A stretch of 44,105 nucleotides of DNA from contig NZ_JAIZDA010000031.1 of NCBI RefSeq assembly GCF_020404405.1, forward strand, positions 1 to 44,105, given 5' to 3'. This document shows positions 31,203-39,309 of this stretch, one piece after another (position 1 is the stretch's first letter; the number at the start of each line of letters is the position of its first letter). Below the pieces are notes generated by a model. It saw only the letters and a list, made by a program, of their open reading frames with translations, had not been told where the DNA came from and searched no databases. This stretch comes from Novosphingobium sp. FKTRR1 (GTDB lineage: Bacteria > Pseudomonadota > Alphaproteobacteria > Sphingomonadales > Sphingomonadaceae). Made by a program: the position numbers and the translations under genes.

Positions 31203-34148
31203 ATGCTCTCCGTTGCCAATGTCCGCACCGCCGGCGGGGCCGCCCGCTACTTCGCCGCCGACAACTACTACACCCGCGCTGATGCCGATCGTTCGGGTGA
31301 ATGGTTGGGCAAAGGCGCGGACAAGCTGGGGCTTTCCGGCGAAGTCGATGCCAAGACCTTCGAGGAAATCCTCAAGGGGTTTCTGCCCAATGGGACCCGC
31401 CTTGGCACCGACAGGCGCGAACACCGGGCAGGAACCGACCTTACGTTCTCGATGCCCAAGAGCTGGTCGCTGCTTGCCCTGGTGGGCGGCGACCGGCGTA
31501 TCCTTGAGGCCTATACCGAGGCGGTCAAAGAGACGCTCGCGTGGGCCGAACGCAACCTTGCCGAGACCCGGATCGAGGTGAGGGGCAAGGACAAGGCCGT
31601 CGCCACCGGCAACCTCACCGTCGCCCTCTTCATGCACGACACCAACCGCAATCAGGAGCCCAACGCGCATATCCATGCGGTGGTCGCCAATGCGACGCAG
31701 GGGCCGGACGGCAAGTGGCGTGCCCTTCGCAATGACAAGCTGTGGGAGCACAATACCCTGCTCAACGCCATGACGATGGCCCGCTTCCGCATCTCGGTCG
31801 AGCGCCTCGGCTATGAGGTTGGCGAAGTCGGCAAGCACGGCAACTTCGAAGCGGTCGGTGTCCCGAAATCCGTACGCGATGCCTTCAGCTCGCGCCGCGC
31901 AGAAATCCTCGGCCAACTGGAGGGGATGGCCTCGCGCAGCCTCGCCGCGCGCAGCGCCGCGAACCTCATCACCCGCTCGGAAAAGAGTACGGTGGAGGAC
32001 CGTTCCGCGCTGGTGAGCGCTTGGAAGGAAAAGGCAAAATCCATCGGCTTCGATCCATCTGCTGTCATGGCGAGGGCGAATGCGCGCGCGGCGCAGGGCC
32101 TTGGCGAGGTCGGCAAGCTGACCTCGATCGTGCGCGGGACCGTGACCAGGGCGCAGGACCTTGCGGCCGCGCTCGCCGAGCGCTTTGGGCTCAGGGAAGG
32201 CGATCCGCTGATGCCTCGGGATCTCGCCAAGCGGTCGCCCGAACAGGTCGCGGCTGCCCACGCCGTGGCGTCCGCCGTGCGGCATCTCGCCGAGCGCGAA
32301 GCGGCGTTCTCGAAAGTCGATCTCTACCGCGCAGCGCTGGGTTTTGGCCTTCCCGCAGCCTTGCCGGCGATCGAGCAGCGGGTGCAGCAGCTGGTCCGGC
32401 AGGGCGCGCTGCAGCGGGGTGCCGGGGTCAGCCAGGGCATGCTGACCACGAAAGACGCGGTCGCATCCGAACAGCGCATCGTGGCAGCCGTGGAGGAGGG
32501 CAGGGGTAAGGTCTCGCCGATCGTCGCGGTGGAAGCCGCTGGTGTGCGGCTGCAGGGCCTCTCACTGATGCGATACGGCATCACGCTCAATGCCGGGCAG
32601 GAGGCTGCCGGACGTCTACTGCTGGGTTCGACCAACCGGATTGTTGCGATTCAGGGCGTCGCCGGCGCCGGCAAGAGTACGGTGCTCAAGCCTGTGGCCG
32701 ACATCCTGCGCGAGGAGGGCAGGGTGGTGCTGGGCCTAGCCGTGCAGAACACTCTGGTGCAGATGCTCGAGCGCGACACCGGCATCCCGTCGATGACCGT
32801 CGCGCGGTTTCTGCGCCGCCATCAGGATTTGCTCGAAGGCGGCAATCCGGCCCGGCTTGCCGAAGCGCGGGCAGAGATGAAGGGCGCGGTGATCCTGCTC
32901 GACGAGGCTTCCATGGTCGGCAATGCCGACAAGGAAAAGCTGGTCCTTCTCGCCAATCTTCTCGGTGTCGACCGCTTCGCCAGCATCGGTGATCGCAAGC
33001 AGCTGGGCGCGGTCGACGCAGGCAAGCCTTTCGATGTCATGCAGCGCTCCGGCATCGAAACAGCGACGATGGATGCCAACATCCGCGCCCGCACCAAGGC
33101 CTTGCGTGCTGCGCAGCAGGCGGCGCAGGGCGGGCGGATCGATGACGCGCTACGGCACCTCGGCAAGAATGTCGTCGAGGTCGGTGAAGGGGCAGCGATC
33201 GAGGCGGCGGCGGCGTGGCTCTCGCTTGCGCCTGTCGAGCGCGAGCGAACTGCGATCTATGCCTCTGGCCGTGCTCTGCGCAGCGAGGTCAATGCCGCTG
33301 TTCAGACCGGGCTAAAGGCCAATGGCGAACTGGGTCAGACGGCACTGAGGCTGCACGTGCTCTCACGCGTCAACACAACGCGCGAGGAGCTGCGCTATGC
33401 ATCCAGCTATCGCCCGGGGATGGTCGCCGTATTCGACCGCGACAATCGGGCGCAAAAGGTGGGCAAGGGCTCGTACACGGTTATCGATAGCGACAGGCAG
33501 CGCGGGTCGGTGACCTTGGAGGGGGCAGGCGGGAAGCGCACAGTGCTGAAAGTTGATCGCCTTCGTCCCAATGGTGACTACGATCCGCTAAGGCTGTTCG
33601 AAGTCAAGCGCCTGGACCTCCATGCAGGAGACCGCATTCGCTGGACCGAAACCGACCACAAGCGCGGGCTCGTCAATGCCGACCAGGCGCGCATCACTGC
33701 GATTGGCCGGGATACGGTTTCGCTGGTGACCTCGACGGGCATTGCGCATGATCTGCCGGCCAGCGATCCGATGCTGAAGCGGCTTGATCTGGCTTATGCG
33801 CTCAATGCCCATATGGCGCAGGGGCTCACGTCAGACCGCGGCATCGCGGTGATGGACAGCCGCGAACGCAATCTCTCGAACCAGCAGACCTTCCTCGTGA
33901 CCGTCACCCGCCTGCGCGATGGGCTAACCCTCTTCGTCAACGATGCCTCGCGGCTTGGCGCGGCCATCGCTCGCAACACGGGCATGAAGCGTTCTGCCCT
34001 CGAAACCGTGGGCCTGCTGCGCGAGGCAGCCGCTTCCGGTCTTGCGAGAGGGAAGTCCGAGGCAGCGCTGCAGAGCGAGCCTCCCGTGCTCAAGGAACCG
34101 CCTGAGCGCGAGAAAGCGATGGTCAAGCCGTTCGAGATGGGGATCTGA
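31203..34148 (+). CDS. mobF: MobF relaxase with helicase domain (TrwC/TraI-like)
   Basis: A 981-residue conjugative relaxase-helicase. The N-terminal TrwC domain starts MLSVANVRTAGGAARYFAADNYYTRAD, with the catalytic Tyr pair at about 22-23, and the metal-binding triad His motif NAHIHAVVAN (about 153-160). A helicase of the RecD type follows: GVAGAGKST (about 484) and ILLDEASM (about 565), with a C-terminal YALNAHMAQGLT motif. It nicks oriT, stays on the 5' end and unwinds the transferred strand. I chose ATG at 31203 in preference to TTG at 31197. It closes the operon begun at 28478. Confidence 0.94.
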   Translation: MLSVANVRTAGGAARYFAADNYYTRADADRSGEWLGKGADKLGLSGEVDAKTFEEILKGFLPNGTRLGTDRREHRAGTDLTFSMPKSWSLLALVGGDRRILEAYTEAVKETLAWAERNLAETRIEVRGKDKAVATGNLTVALFMHDTNRNQEPNAHIHAVVANATQGPDGKWRALRNDKLWEHNTLLNAMTMARFRISVERLGYEVGEVGKHGNFEAVGVPKSVRDAFSSRRAEILGQLEGMASRSLAARSAANLITRSEKSTVEDRSALVSAWKEKAKSIGFDPSAVMARANARAAQGLGEVGKLTSIVRGTVTRAQDLAAALAERFGLREGDPLMPRDLAKRSPEQVAAAHAVASAVRHLAEREAAFSKVDLYRAALGFGLPAALPAIEQRVQQLVRQGALQRGAGVSQGMLTTKDAVASEQRIVAAVEEGRGKVSPIVAVEAAGVRLQGLSLMRYGITLNAGQEAAGRLLLGSTNRIVAIQGVAGAGKSTVLKPVADILREEGRVVLGLAVQNTLVQMLERDTGIPSMTVARFLRRHQDLLEGGNPARLAEARAEMKGAVILLDEASMVGNADKEKLVLLANLLGVDRFASIGDRKQLGAVDAGKPFDVMQRSGIETATMDANIRARTKALRAAQQAAQGGRIDDALRHLGKNVVEVGEGAAIEAAAAWLSLAPVERERTAIYASGRALRSEVNAAVQTGLKANGELGQTALRLHVLSRVNTTREELRYASSYRPGMVAVFDRDNRAQKVGKGSYTVIDSDRQRGSVTLEGAGGKRTVLKVDRLRPNGDYDPLRLFEVKRLDLHAGDRIRWTETDHKRGLVNADQARITAIGRDTVSLVTSTGIAHDLPASDPMLKRLDLAYALNAHMAQGLTSDRGIAVMDSRERNLSNQQTFLVTVTRLRDGLTLFVNDASRLGAAIARNTGMKRSALETVGLLREAAASGLARGKSEAALQSEPPVLKEPPEREKAMVKPFEMGI

Positions 34149-34158
34149 ACGGGCGGGA

Positions 34159-34800
34159 TCAGACTTTGCGGCCGAACCAGAGCACACGGCCAACGATGTT
34201 CACCGAGCGGCGGTCCAGCCCTTGCCAGCTGGGATAGGCCGCATTGTCGCTGACCACCGAAATCTTCCGCCCCTGAGGCTCGATCGCGATCCGCTTGACG
34301 TTGAGTGCGCCGTCCATGCGAAGGACATAAATCCCGTCGCGCAGCTTGGACTGATCGTCCGCAACGTCGACCAGCACCTCGTCGCCATCATGCAGAGTTG
34401 GCTCCATCGAATCTCCGACCACCTTGATGATCGAGAGGCTAGCGGGCTTTGCCTGCGTCAGCTTGCGCAACCACTTCTCGTCAAACCCGAACTGGCCGGC
34501 CTGGCTTTCCGCGCCGGCCAAGGCACCGTGGCCCGCAGAAGCCTCGACATCGAGTACTGGAATCTGAACGAGCTGGATCACTGGGGTGTGCCGCGCGACT
34601 GGACCGCCGAGGACAGTTTCATCGACACCGAAAAACTGCGCCAGGATCTGGCGGTCCCGCTCGTCGAGGTGGCGAGGGCTGCCTTTGCGGAGGAACTGTT
34701 GGATATAGGAAACGTTTCGGCCAAGCAGCCGCGAGATTGACGAGTAGTTTACGCCGCGCTGGCGGATCAAGTCGTCGAGCACTGCGCGTGGATCGTTCAT
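34159..34800 (-). CDS. S24/LexA-like repressor with self-cleaving peptidase domain
   Basis: A 213-residue repressor. Residues 1-60 hold an HTH-like helical region (GVNYSSISRLLGRNVSYIQQFLRKG). The C-terminal S24 domain has the Ala-Gly cleavage bond at about 89-90 (EASAGHG), nucleophile Ser131 in VVGDSMEPT and the general base Lys169 in ALNVKRIAI. It should be inactivated by RecA filaments like LexA or CI. It is convergent with the relaxase. Its promoter carries both an exact LexA box and a cluster of CTAGGA half sites over the transcription start, implying autoregulation and an SOS input. Confidence 0.9.
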   Translation of the reverse strand: MNDPRAVLDDLIRQRGVNYSSISRLLGRNVSYIQQFLRKGSPRHLDERDRQILAQFFGVDETVLGGPVARHTPVIQLVQIPVLDVEASAGHGALAGAESQAGQFGFDEKWLRKLTQAKPASLSIIKVVGDSMEPTLHDGDEVLVDVADDQSKLRDGIYVLRMDGALNVKRIAIEPQGRKISVVSDNAAYPSWQGLDRRSVNIVGRVLWFGRKV

Positions 34801-34819
34801 GGTTTGCGTTCCTGCGATT

Positions 34820-34844
34820 CTAGGACTTTATCCTAGAGCTAGGA
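34820..34844 (-). promoter_or_regulatory. Operator half sites of the S24 repressor
   Basis: CTAGGA-cttta-TCCTAG (34820-34836) is a perfect inverted repeat, and another CTAGGA lies at 34839-34844. They cover the expected transcription start of the repressor gene. Confidence 0.6.
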
Positions 34845-34848
34845 AGGA

Positions 34849-34877
34849 TCCATAAACGGAACAAAATGTGAACTCAA
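34849..34877 (-). promoter_or_regulatory. SOS-box promoter of the S24 repressor gene
   Basis: On the minus strand TTGAGT (34877-34872), 17 bp, then TATGGA (34854-34849). An exact box GAAC-AAAATGT-GAAC (34859-34873) overlaps the -35 and spacer. LexA should block this promoter. Confidence 0.68.
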
Positions 34878-35009
34878 GATGGTTTCGACGCTCAGCAGTG
34901 TACCCTGCGACCCTCGGGCGCAATCGACCCAGCGCGTTCGCGTGAGACCTAGGGTGGGCCGAGGGAGGTGCCGCTGGACGACTGAGGTATCTTGTGGGCG
35001 CAAGTGCGA

Positions 35010-35207
35010 TCACTGTTTCGTTGGTGATCCTTGAACATTAGAGAGTTCGGTTATCCTTCGTGCAATCGCTTGCCAGATTGTGATGCTGTTTTGATCACCA
35101 GCAAGAACGAGCGCGCCGATCTGTTCAGCAACAAAGAGGGCTGCCCCGTCGCCGTGTGCTTTGAGGACCTCGTTGGCACAGGCCAAGAGTTCCCAGTCGC
35201 TCAGCAT
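35010..35207 (-). CDS. DUF6961-like small protein
   Basis: A 65-residue helical protein (DWELLACANEVLKAHGDGAALFVAEQIGALVLAGDQNSITIWQAIARRI). The pattern of a helix ending in HG-xx-A, then FxAExIGALxLAGD, then WxxIAxRI matches the DUF6961 family as I know it from sphingomonads. Function unknown. The ATG shares an A with the stop of the gene before (TGATG), so it is the last gene of a three-gene coupled operon. Confidence 0.72.
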   Translation of the reverse strand: MLSDWELLACANEVLKAHGDGAALFVAEQIGALVLAGDQNSITIWQAIARRITELSNVQGSPTKQ

Positions 35208-35512
35208 CAGCCGAGCGTCGTGATTAAAGCGATCGCGATCGCGTATAACCCGTAGGCAACGAGCGCAGCTGCAATCAGAAACTCGAGGCGCAGTTTCAAA
35301 CCCTCCCGGCGGATCTCACCCGGAACCCGGATCTCGTCGCAAACCAGTCCGTTGAACCCACAGCGCTGCCCGACAATCTCGACGTGTGAACCGACGAGCT
35401 TGCGCGCTGCACTGGCGTTCTCGAGCTGCCAAGTGCCACCGCCATCTGACTTGAGGACGAGACCACCCGGTCCTATTTCGATGATGCCTGCGAGGCGTTG
35501 CGTGCTGCTCAC
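35207..35512 (-). CDS. DUF5818-like protein with C-terminal membrane segment
   Basis: A 101-residue protein: a DUF5818-like domain (RLAGIIEIGPGGLVLKSDGGGTWQLENASAARKLVGSHVEIVGQRCGFNGLVCDEI) followed by a hydrophobic helix (LEFLIAAALVAYGLYAIAIALI) that should anchor it in the inner membrane. I chose the GTG at 35512, whose GTGA overlaps the stop of the nuclease-like gene; the upstream ATG would overlap that gene by 70 bp. A soluble relative lies at 2554-2775 beside the transglycosylase. Confidence 0.7.
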   Translation of the reverse strand: MSSTQRLAGIIEIGPGGLVLKSDGGGTWQLENASAARKLVGSHVEIVGQRCGFNGLVCDEIRVPGEIRREGLKLRLEFLIAAALVAYGLYAIAIALITTLG

Positions 35513-35934
35513 TTGCAAGCTGGGCCCTTCCAAAAGCGATCCCAGCGAAGCACAGTGCCGGTCCTGATCATGGCACATGAGAGGTCAGCACCAGACGGAA
35601 AGCGGCACCACGCGGCTGTTCTGTTGCCACCTGCCGAACCCACAGATTCGCAGACAAGTCTTGGTCCCGCGACGATAACATGACCAGTCTCTAGTGTTCC
35701 GCGCGGTCCGCCGAGCAACTGGACCAAGGCATCGCGCGCCTCGATTGCCGTTGCGGCGGGGCAGGGCTGGTTCGACCGGCAAGTTCCATCCATCTCACGC
35801 GCCGCGATCCCGCCGATACGCAAATGGGGGCCCTCAGCGCACCAAACGGGTCCGTCACCATCGTAGACATGCGTGGGGGTGCAAGTGAAGGTCTGGCCCG
35901 CGGAGACAACCACTGCTGCGAGGACTAGAAGCAT
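35509..35934 (-). CDS. Thermonuclease-like (SNase fold) secreted protein
   Basis: A 141-residue protein with an N-terminal signal-like segment (MLLVLAAVVVSAGQTF) followed by a staphylococcal-nuclease-like core: HVYDGDGPVWCAEGPHLRIGGIAAREMDG, then AAWCRFPSGADLSCAMIRTGTVLRWDRFW. The DGDG and RIGGIxAxE elements match the family's calcium and active-site loops. Paired Cys suggest a periplasmic, disulphide-bonded enzyme. It heads the minus-strand trio with the DUF5818-like and DUF6961-like genes. A role in the transfer of the element is not evident. Confidence 0.78.
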   Translation of the reverse strand: MLLVLAAVVVSAGQTFTCTPTHVYDGDGPVWCAEGPHLRIGGIAAREMDGTCRSNQPCPAATAIEARDALVQLLGGPRGTLETGHVIVAGPRLVCESVGSAGGNRTAAWCRFPSGADLSCAMIRTGTVLRWDRFWKGPACK

Positions 35935-36025
35935 GGCGTCACTATCTCATCCATGTACCTGATCCTGTCAGTGTCGAACGGGAAAGTCATCCCGAACTGC
36001 GCACTTGTTGGCTGGAGTGCGGAAT

Positions 36026-36823
36026 TCAGCTGCGTGCGGGCTCAGAGAGCGGCCACATGCCGCGACCGAACAGGTTGCGTGGCGTGACAGGGCGGGTTGG
36101 TTCAGGAAAGCCGAACATGCGGCGCTGGACGGTCCAATCGAGTGGAATGTGCGCCGACGCCAAGGTTTTCCGAGTTAGGCTTGGTGGCTGTGTCCCGTCG
36201 GCGATTGCCGCAACGATATCGGGTGCGAGGTAGTTCAACCGTATGAGGCGGGAGAAATAGCCCGGAGACCGGCCAAAGCGCAGAGCCAAGCCAGGCAAAT
36301 CAAGATCTCGATTGCCATCGAACAGCGCCTGAGCTGCTCGGGCATCTCGGAGCAGGATCTTGAGCTGCTTGTCCGGTTTGGCGTTGGCATTTGGGTCGCG
36401 AGGGCCAACAGTAAATGATGGCCAGCGCTCCGCCGAGATCACACTTACAGGGACTTCCAGTGCGTAGCGTGCGTTGCTGGTCGGCCATTCCGATGGCCGT
36501 CCGACAAAAGTCCCTTGGCCGTCCCATTCGAGAAGCCTCCTGATCTCGATCGGGCGAAGCTCGATCGCGACGCTCTCCGGTGCAACCTCAACTCGGACAA
36601 ACAAGGCGGCGACGAACGCTGAGATCTGCATCGGTGTGGCGCCGCTAAGCCGTGAAGCAGCTATCGGCCCCAAGCCAGTCAACCGATCAAGCTCAGCGCC
36701 AATAATGCCATGTGCACGAAGCGCTGCGCGAAGCCTGCTGCGATCACCGAAAAATGCACTGACAGCTGCCAGGACGACAGCATCGAGCCGATCAGCTCGC
36801 GACCGATAAGCGCGCAGAAATTG
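36026..36823 (-). pseudogene. Large serine recombinase, C-terminal part (split by IS21 element)
   Basis: An open frame of about 265 codons that continues the recombinase N-terminal part exactly when the IS21 element and one CCTGTGAC copy are removed. After the junction the frame reads QFLRAYRSRADRLDAVV and so on without a stop. The C-terminal half contains DLPGLALRFGRSPGYFSRLIRLNYLAPDIVAAIADG, an HTH-like region typical of alphaproteobacterial recombinases of this size. The first start-like codon (TTG at 36682) has no good ribosome binding site, so this half is probably not expressed alone. Confidence 0.85.
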
Positions 36824-36825
36824 AG

Positions 36826-36833
36826 CCTGTGAC
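36826..36833. repeat. 8-bp target duplication CCTGTGAC, left
   Basis: Perfect copy of 39342-39349, directly abutting the TGT terminus of the IS21 element. It marks a single, undisturbed transposition event. Confidence 0.93.
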
Positions 36834-36999
36834 TGTCAATCGGCGTCCAATCGGGACCCCCTATCGGCGCGCAAAAGGGCCCCCCTTGCGGTTGCGTGGA
36901 TCGGCTGATGCTGGGCGCAGGTTTCGCGCTGCTGGCGGCGTAGGGAGGGCGTAGCCCGACCGGAGGCGGCAGCAGCGCGAAGGCGTTCTCTGGGGTGTC

Positions 37000-37728
37000 T
37001 CAGCTGCGGTGTTTGAAGCGCCAGCTGTCGTTGCCGGTCTCGACGATGTCGCAATGGTGCGTGATGCGGTCGAGCAGCGCGGTGGTCATCTTGGGATCGC
37101 CGAAGACGGTAGGCCACTCGCCGAAGGCCAGGTTGGTGGTGATGATGACCGAGGTCTTCTCGTAGAGCTTGCTGATGAGGTGGAACAGCAGTTGGCCGCC
37201 TGATCTGGCGAACGGCAGGTAGCCCAGCTCATCGAGGACTACGACGTCGAGCCGGCTTAGCTGGGCGGCCATGGCGCCGGCCTTGCCGATGCGAGCCTCC
37301 TCCTCGAGCCGGGTGACGAGGTCAACCGTATTGAAGTAGCGCCCGCGGGCTCCGGCGCAGACGACGCTGGCGGTGATCGCGGTGGCGAGGTGAGTCTTGC
37401 CGGTGCCCGTGCCGCCGATGAGCACGATATTGCGCCGTGCGGGCACGAATGAGCCAGCGTGGAGGGAGCGCACCAGGCCCTCGTTGATCGGCGTGCCCTC
37501 GAACACGAAGGCATCGAGGTCTTTGACCACCGGCAGCTTGGCTGCGGTCATGCGGTAGCGGATCGAGGCGGCATGACGATGCGCCGCTTCCGCCCGCAGC
37601 AGGTCAGTCAGGATCTCGTGGGTCGTGCGCTTGCGCAGCAGCCCCGTGGTGACAGCCTCGTCGAACGCCCCGGCCATGCCCCTGAGGCCGAGCCCGCGCA
37701 TCGCCTCGATCATCTCATGCCGCTGCAT
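37000..37728 (-). CDS. istB: IS21 helper ATPase
   Basis: A 242-residue AAA+ protein of the DnaC/IstB type. Walker A is GGTGTGKTH (about 104-112), Walker B LDVVVLDELGYLPF, and sensor-type segment SVIITTNLAFGEW. It assembles on target DNA and stimulates the transposase. It overlaps the end of istA by 14 bp. The C terminus (WRFKHRS) is complete. Confidence 0.95.
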   Translation of the reverse strand: MQRHEMIEAMRGLGLRGMAGAFDEAVTTGLLRKRTTHEILTDLLRAEAAHRHAASIRYRMTAAKLPVVKDLDAFVFEGTPINEGLVRSLHAGSFVPARRNIVLIGGTGTGKTHLATAITASVVCAGARGRYFNTVDLVTRLEEEARIGKAGAMAAQLSRLDVVVLDELGYLPFARSGGQLLFHLISKLYEKTSVIITTNLAFGEWPTVFGDPKMTTALLDRITHHCDIVETGNDSWRFKHRS

Positions 37729-39229
37729 CGAGGCCTCGCACCGTGTCGTAGCGGGCGCAGTCCGCGATCGGCGGATGGCTGAGCTTGAGGTCGACGACCA
37801 CGTCGAGAGGCCGGTCAGTCGCTGGTTCGCGGTATCGCGCCAGAATGTTGAGGATCACCTCGTCGCTGGCGGCGCCGGCATCAAGCGCTTCGCGGATCGC
37901 GGCCTCGACCGCGTCCAGGCCATCGGTCTGCACGGCCGCCAGCACCCGCACGAAGCGCCGATCGGCCTCATCACCGCTCCCCAGCTTGCGGCGCAGCCGC
38001 GCCAGTGCCGGCGGAAGGTCCCAGCCCTGGAAGGGGGCGCCGTTGCGCCAGGCGCCGGGCTTGTTGGCCAGAACGGGGAGATAATGCCAGGGATCGTAGA
38101 TCGTCCGGTCACGGCCGAAGTGCCGGGCATGTTCGGCGATAACCTCGTCACCGAGGCGCACGACGATCCGGTCGGCATAGGCGCGGACCTGGACCGCCCG
38201 CCGCGCGGCCTTGGCCATGACGGAATAGCGGTTGCGGTCGAAGCTGATCAGGCAAGTGCCAGTCACGGCATGCGTGGTCTCGTGGAAGCCGTCGAACGGC
38301 GCCAGCATGGGCTGCAGGGCTGGCCGCTCGAGGTCCAGTGCCTCAGCCACGGTCAGTTCCTTCCGTTCGGGATGGGGATGCAACGAGGCCCAGCGCAGAC
38401 ACTCGGCCTCCAGCCATCCGTTGAGCTCCTCGATGCTGGTAAAGCGCAGGCGGGGCTGGAAGAAGCGCCCACGGATGGTCTGGACCTGGTTCTCGACCTG
38501 ACCTTTCTCCCACCCCGCTGCCGGCGAGCAGGCCGTGGGCTCGACCATGTAATGGTCGGCCATGACCAAAAACCGGCGGTTGAACACACGTTCCTTGCCG
38601 ACGAAGACCGCGGCGACAGCCGTCTTCATGTTATCGTAGATCCCCCGCAACGGAACGCCGCCGAAGAAGGCGAAGCCCCGGGCATGGGCATCGAACACCA
38701 TCTCCTGCGTCTCGCGCGGATAGGCCCGGACATAGATCGCCCGCGACGCGCACAGCCGCATGTGCGCCACCTTCACCCGCATCGGCTTGCCGGCGATCTC
38801 CACATCCTCGTGGCTCCAGTCGAACTGGTATGCCTCGCCGGGTTGGAACAGCAGCGGAATGAACGCCGGGGCGCCGTCACCGGCATCCTTGCGCCGCGCT
38901 TCCGCCCAGCGCCGGGCGTAGCGCCGGACCGCATCGTAGGATCCCTCGAACCCCTCCCGGCACAGCAGATCATGGATCCGCGTCATGCGCAGCCGGTCGC
39001 GCCGGTGCCGCGCCTCGTTCTCCGTCAGCAGCGTATCGAGGCGTTCCTGGAACGGCCCAAGCCGGGGCAGCGGTTGGACCGTGCGATGGTAATCGAACGC
39101 GCCTTCCGGCGCCCGGATCGCCTTGCGCACCACTTTGCGCGACAACCGCAAATCCCGCGCAATCGCCTTGATCGCCTTCCCACCCGCGTGCTCGCGCCGG
39201 ATCCGAACGACTGTCTCCACCACCAACAT
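37715..39229 (-). CDS. istA: IS21 transposase
   Basis: A 504-residue DDE transposase. An N-terminal HTH (GGKAIKAIARDLRLSRKVVRKAI) is followed by the catalytic core: first Asp in AYQFDWSHEDV (about 138), second Asp in RGIYDNMKTAV (about 202) and Glu in GWEKGQVENQVQ (about 245). The C-terminal part binds the terminal repeats. It looks intact, so the element may be active. Confidence 0.95.
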   Translation of the reverse strand: MLVVETVVRIRREHAGGKAIKAIARDLRLSRKVVRKAIRAPEGAFDYHRTVQPLPRLGPFQERLDTLLTENEARHRRDRLRMTRIHDLLCREGFEGSYDAVRRYARRWAEARRKDAGDGAPAFIPLLFQPGEAYQFDWSHEDVEIAGKPMRVKVAHMRLCASRAIYVRAYPRETQEMVFDAHARGFAFFGGVPLRGIYDNMKTAVAAVFVGKERVFNRRFLVMADHYMVEPTACSPAAGWEKGQVENQVQTIRGRFFQPRLRFTSIEELNGWLEAECLRWASLHPHPERKELTVAEALDLERPALQPMLAPFDGFHETTHAVTGTCLISFDRNRYSVMAKAARRAVQVRAYADRIVVRLGDEVIAEHARHFGRDRTIYDPWHYLPVLANKPGAWRNGAPFQGWDLPPALARLRRKLGSGDEADRRFVRVLAAVQTDGLDAVEAAIREALDAGAASDEVILNILARYREPATDRPLDVVVDLKLSHPPIADCARYDTVRGLDAAA

Positions 39230-39309
39230 CCCGATCTCGCCACCTGGAATACCAGGCGGCCCGCTACACCATCGGAATGAGGGGTCCCTTTTAGACGCCG
39301 ATCACCCCG

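Noticed and set aside
37625..39280. Plus-strand open frame of 551 codons opposite istA
   Set aside because: istA is a clear DDE transposase with istB overlap; the opposite frame is a GC-rich shadow.
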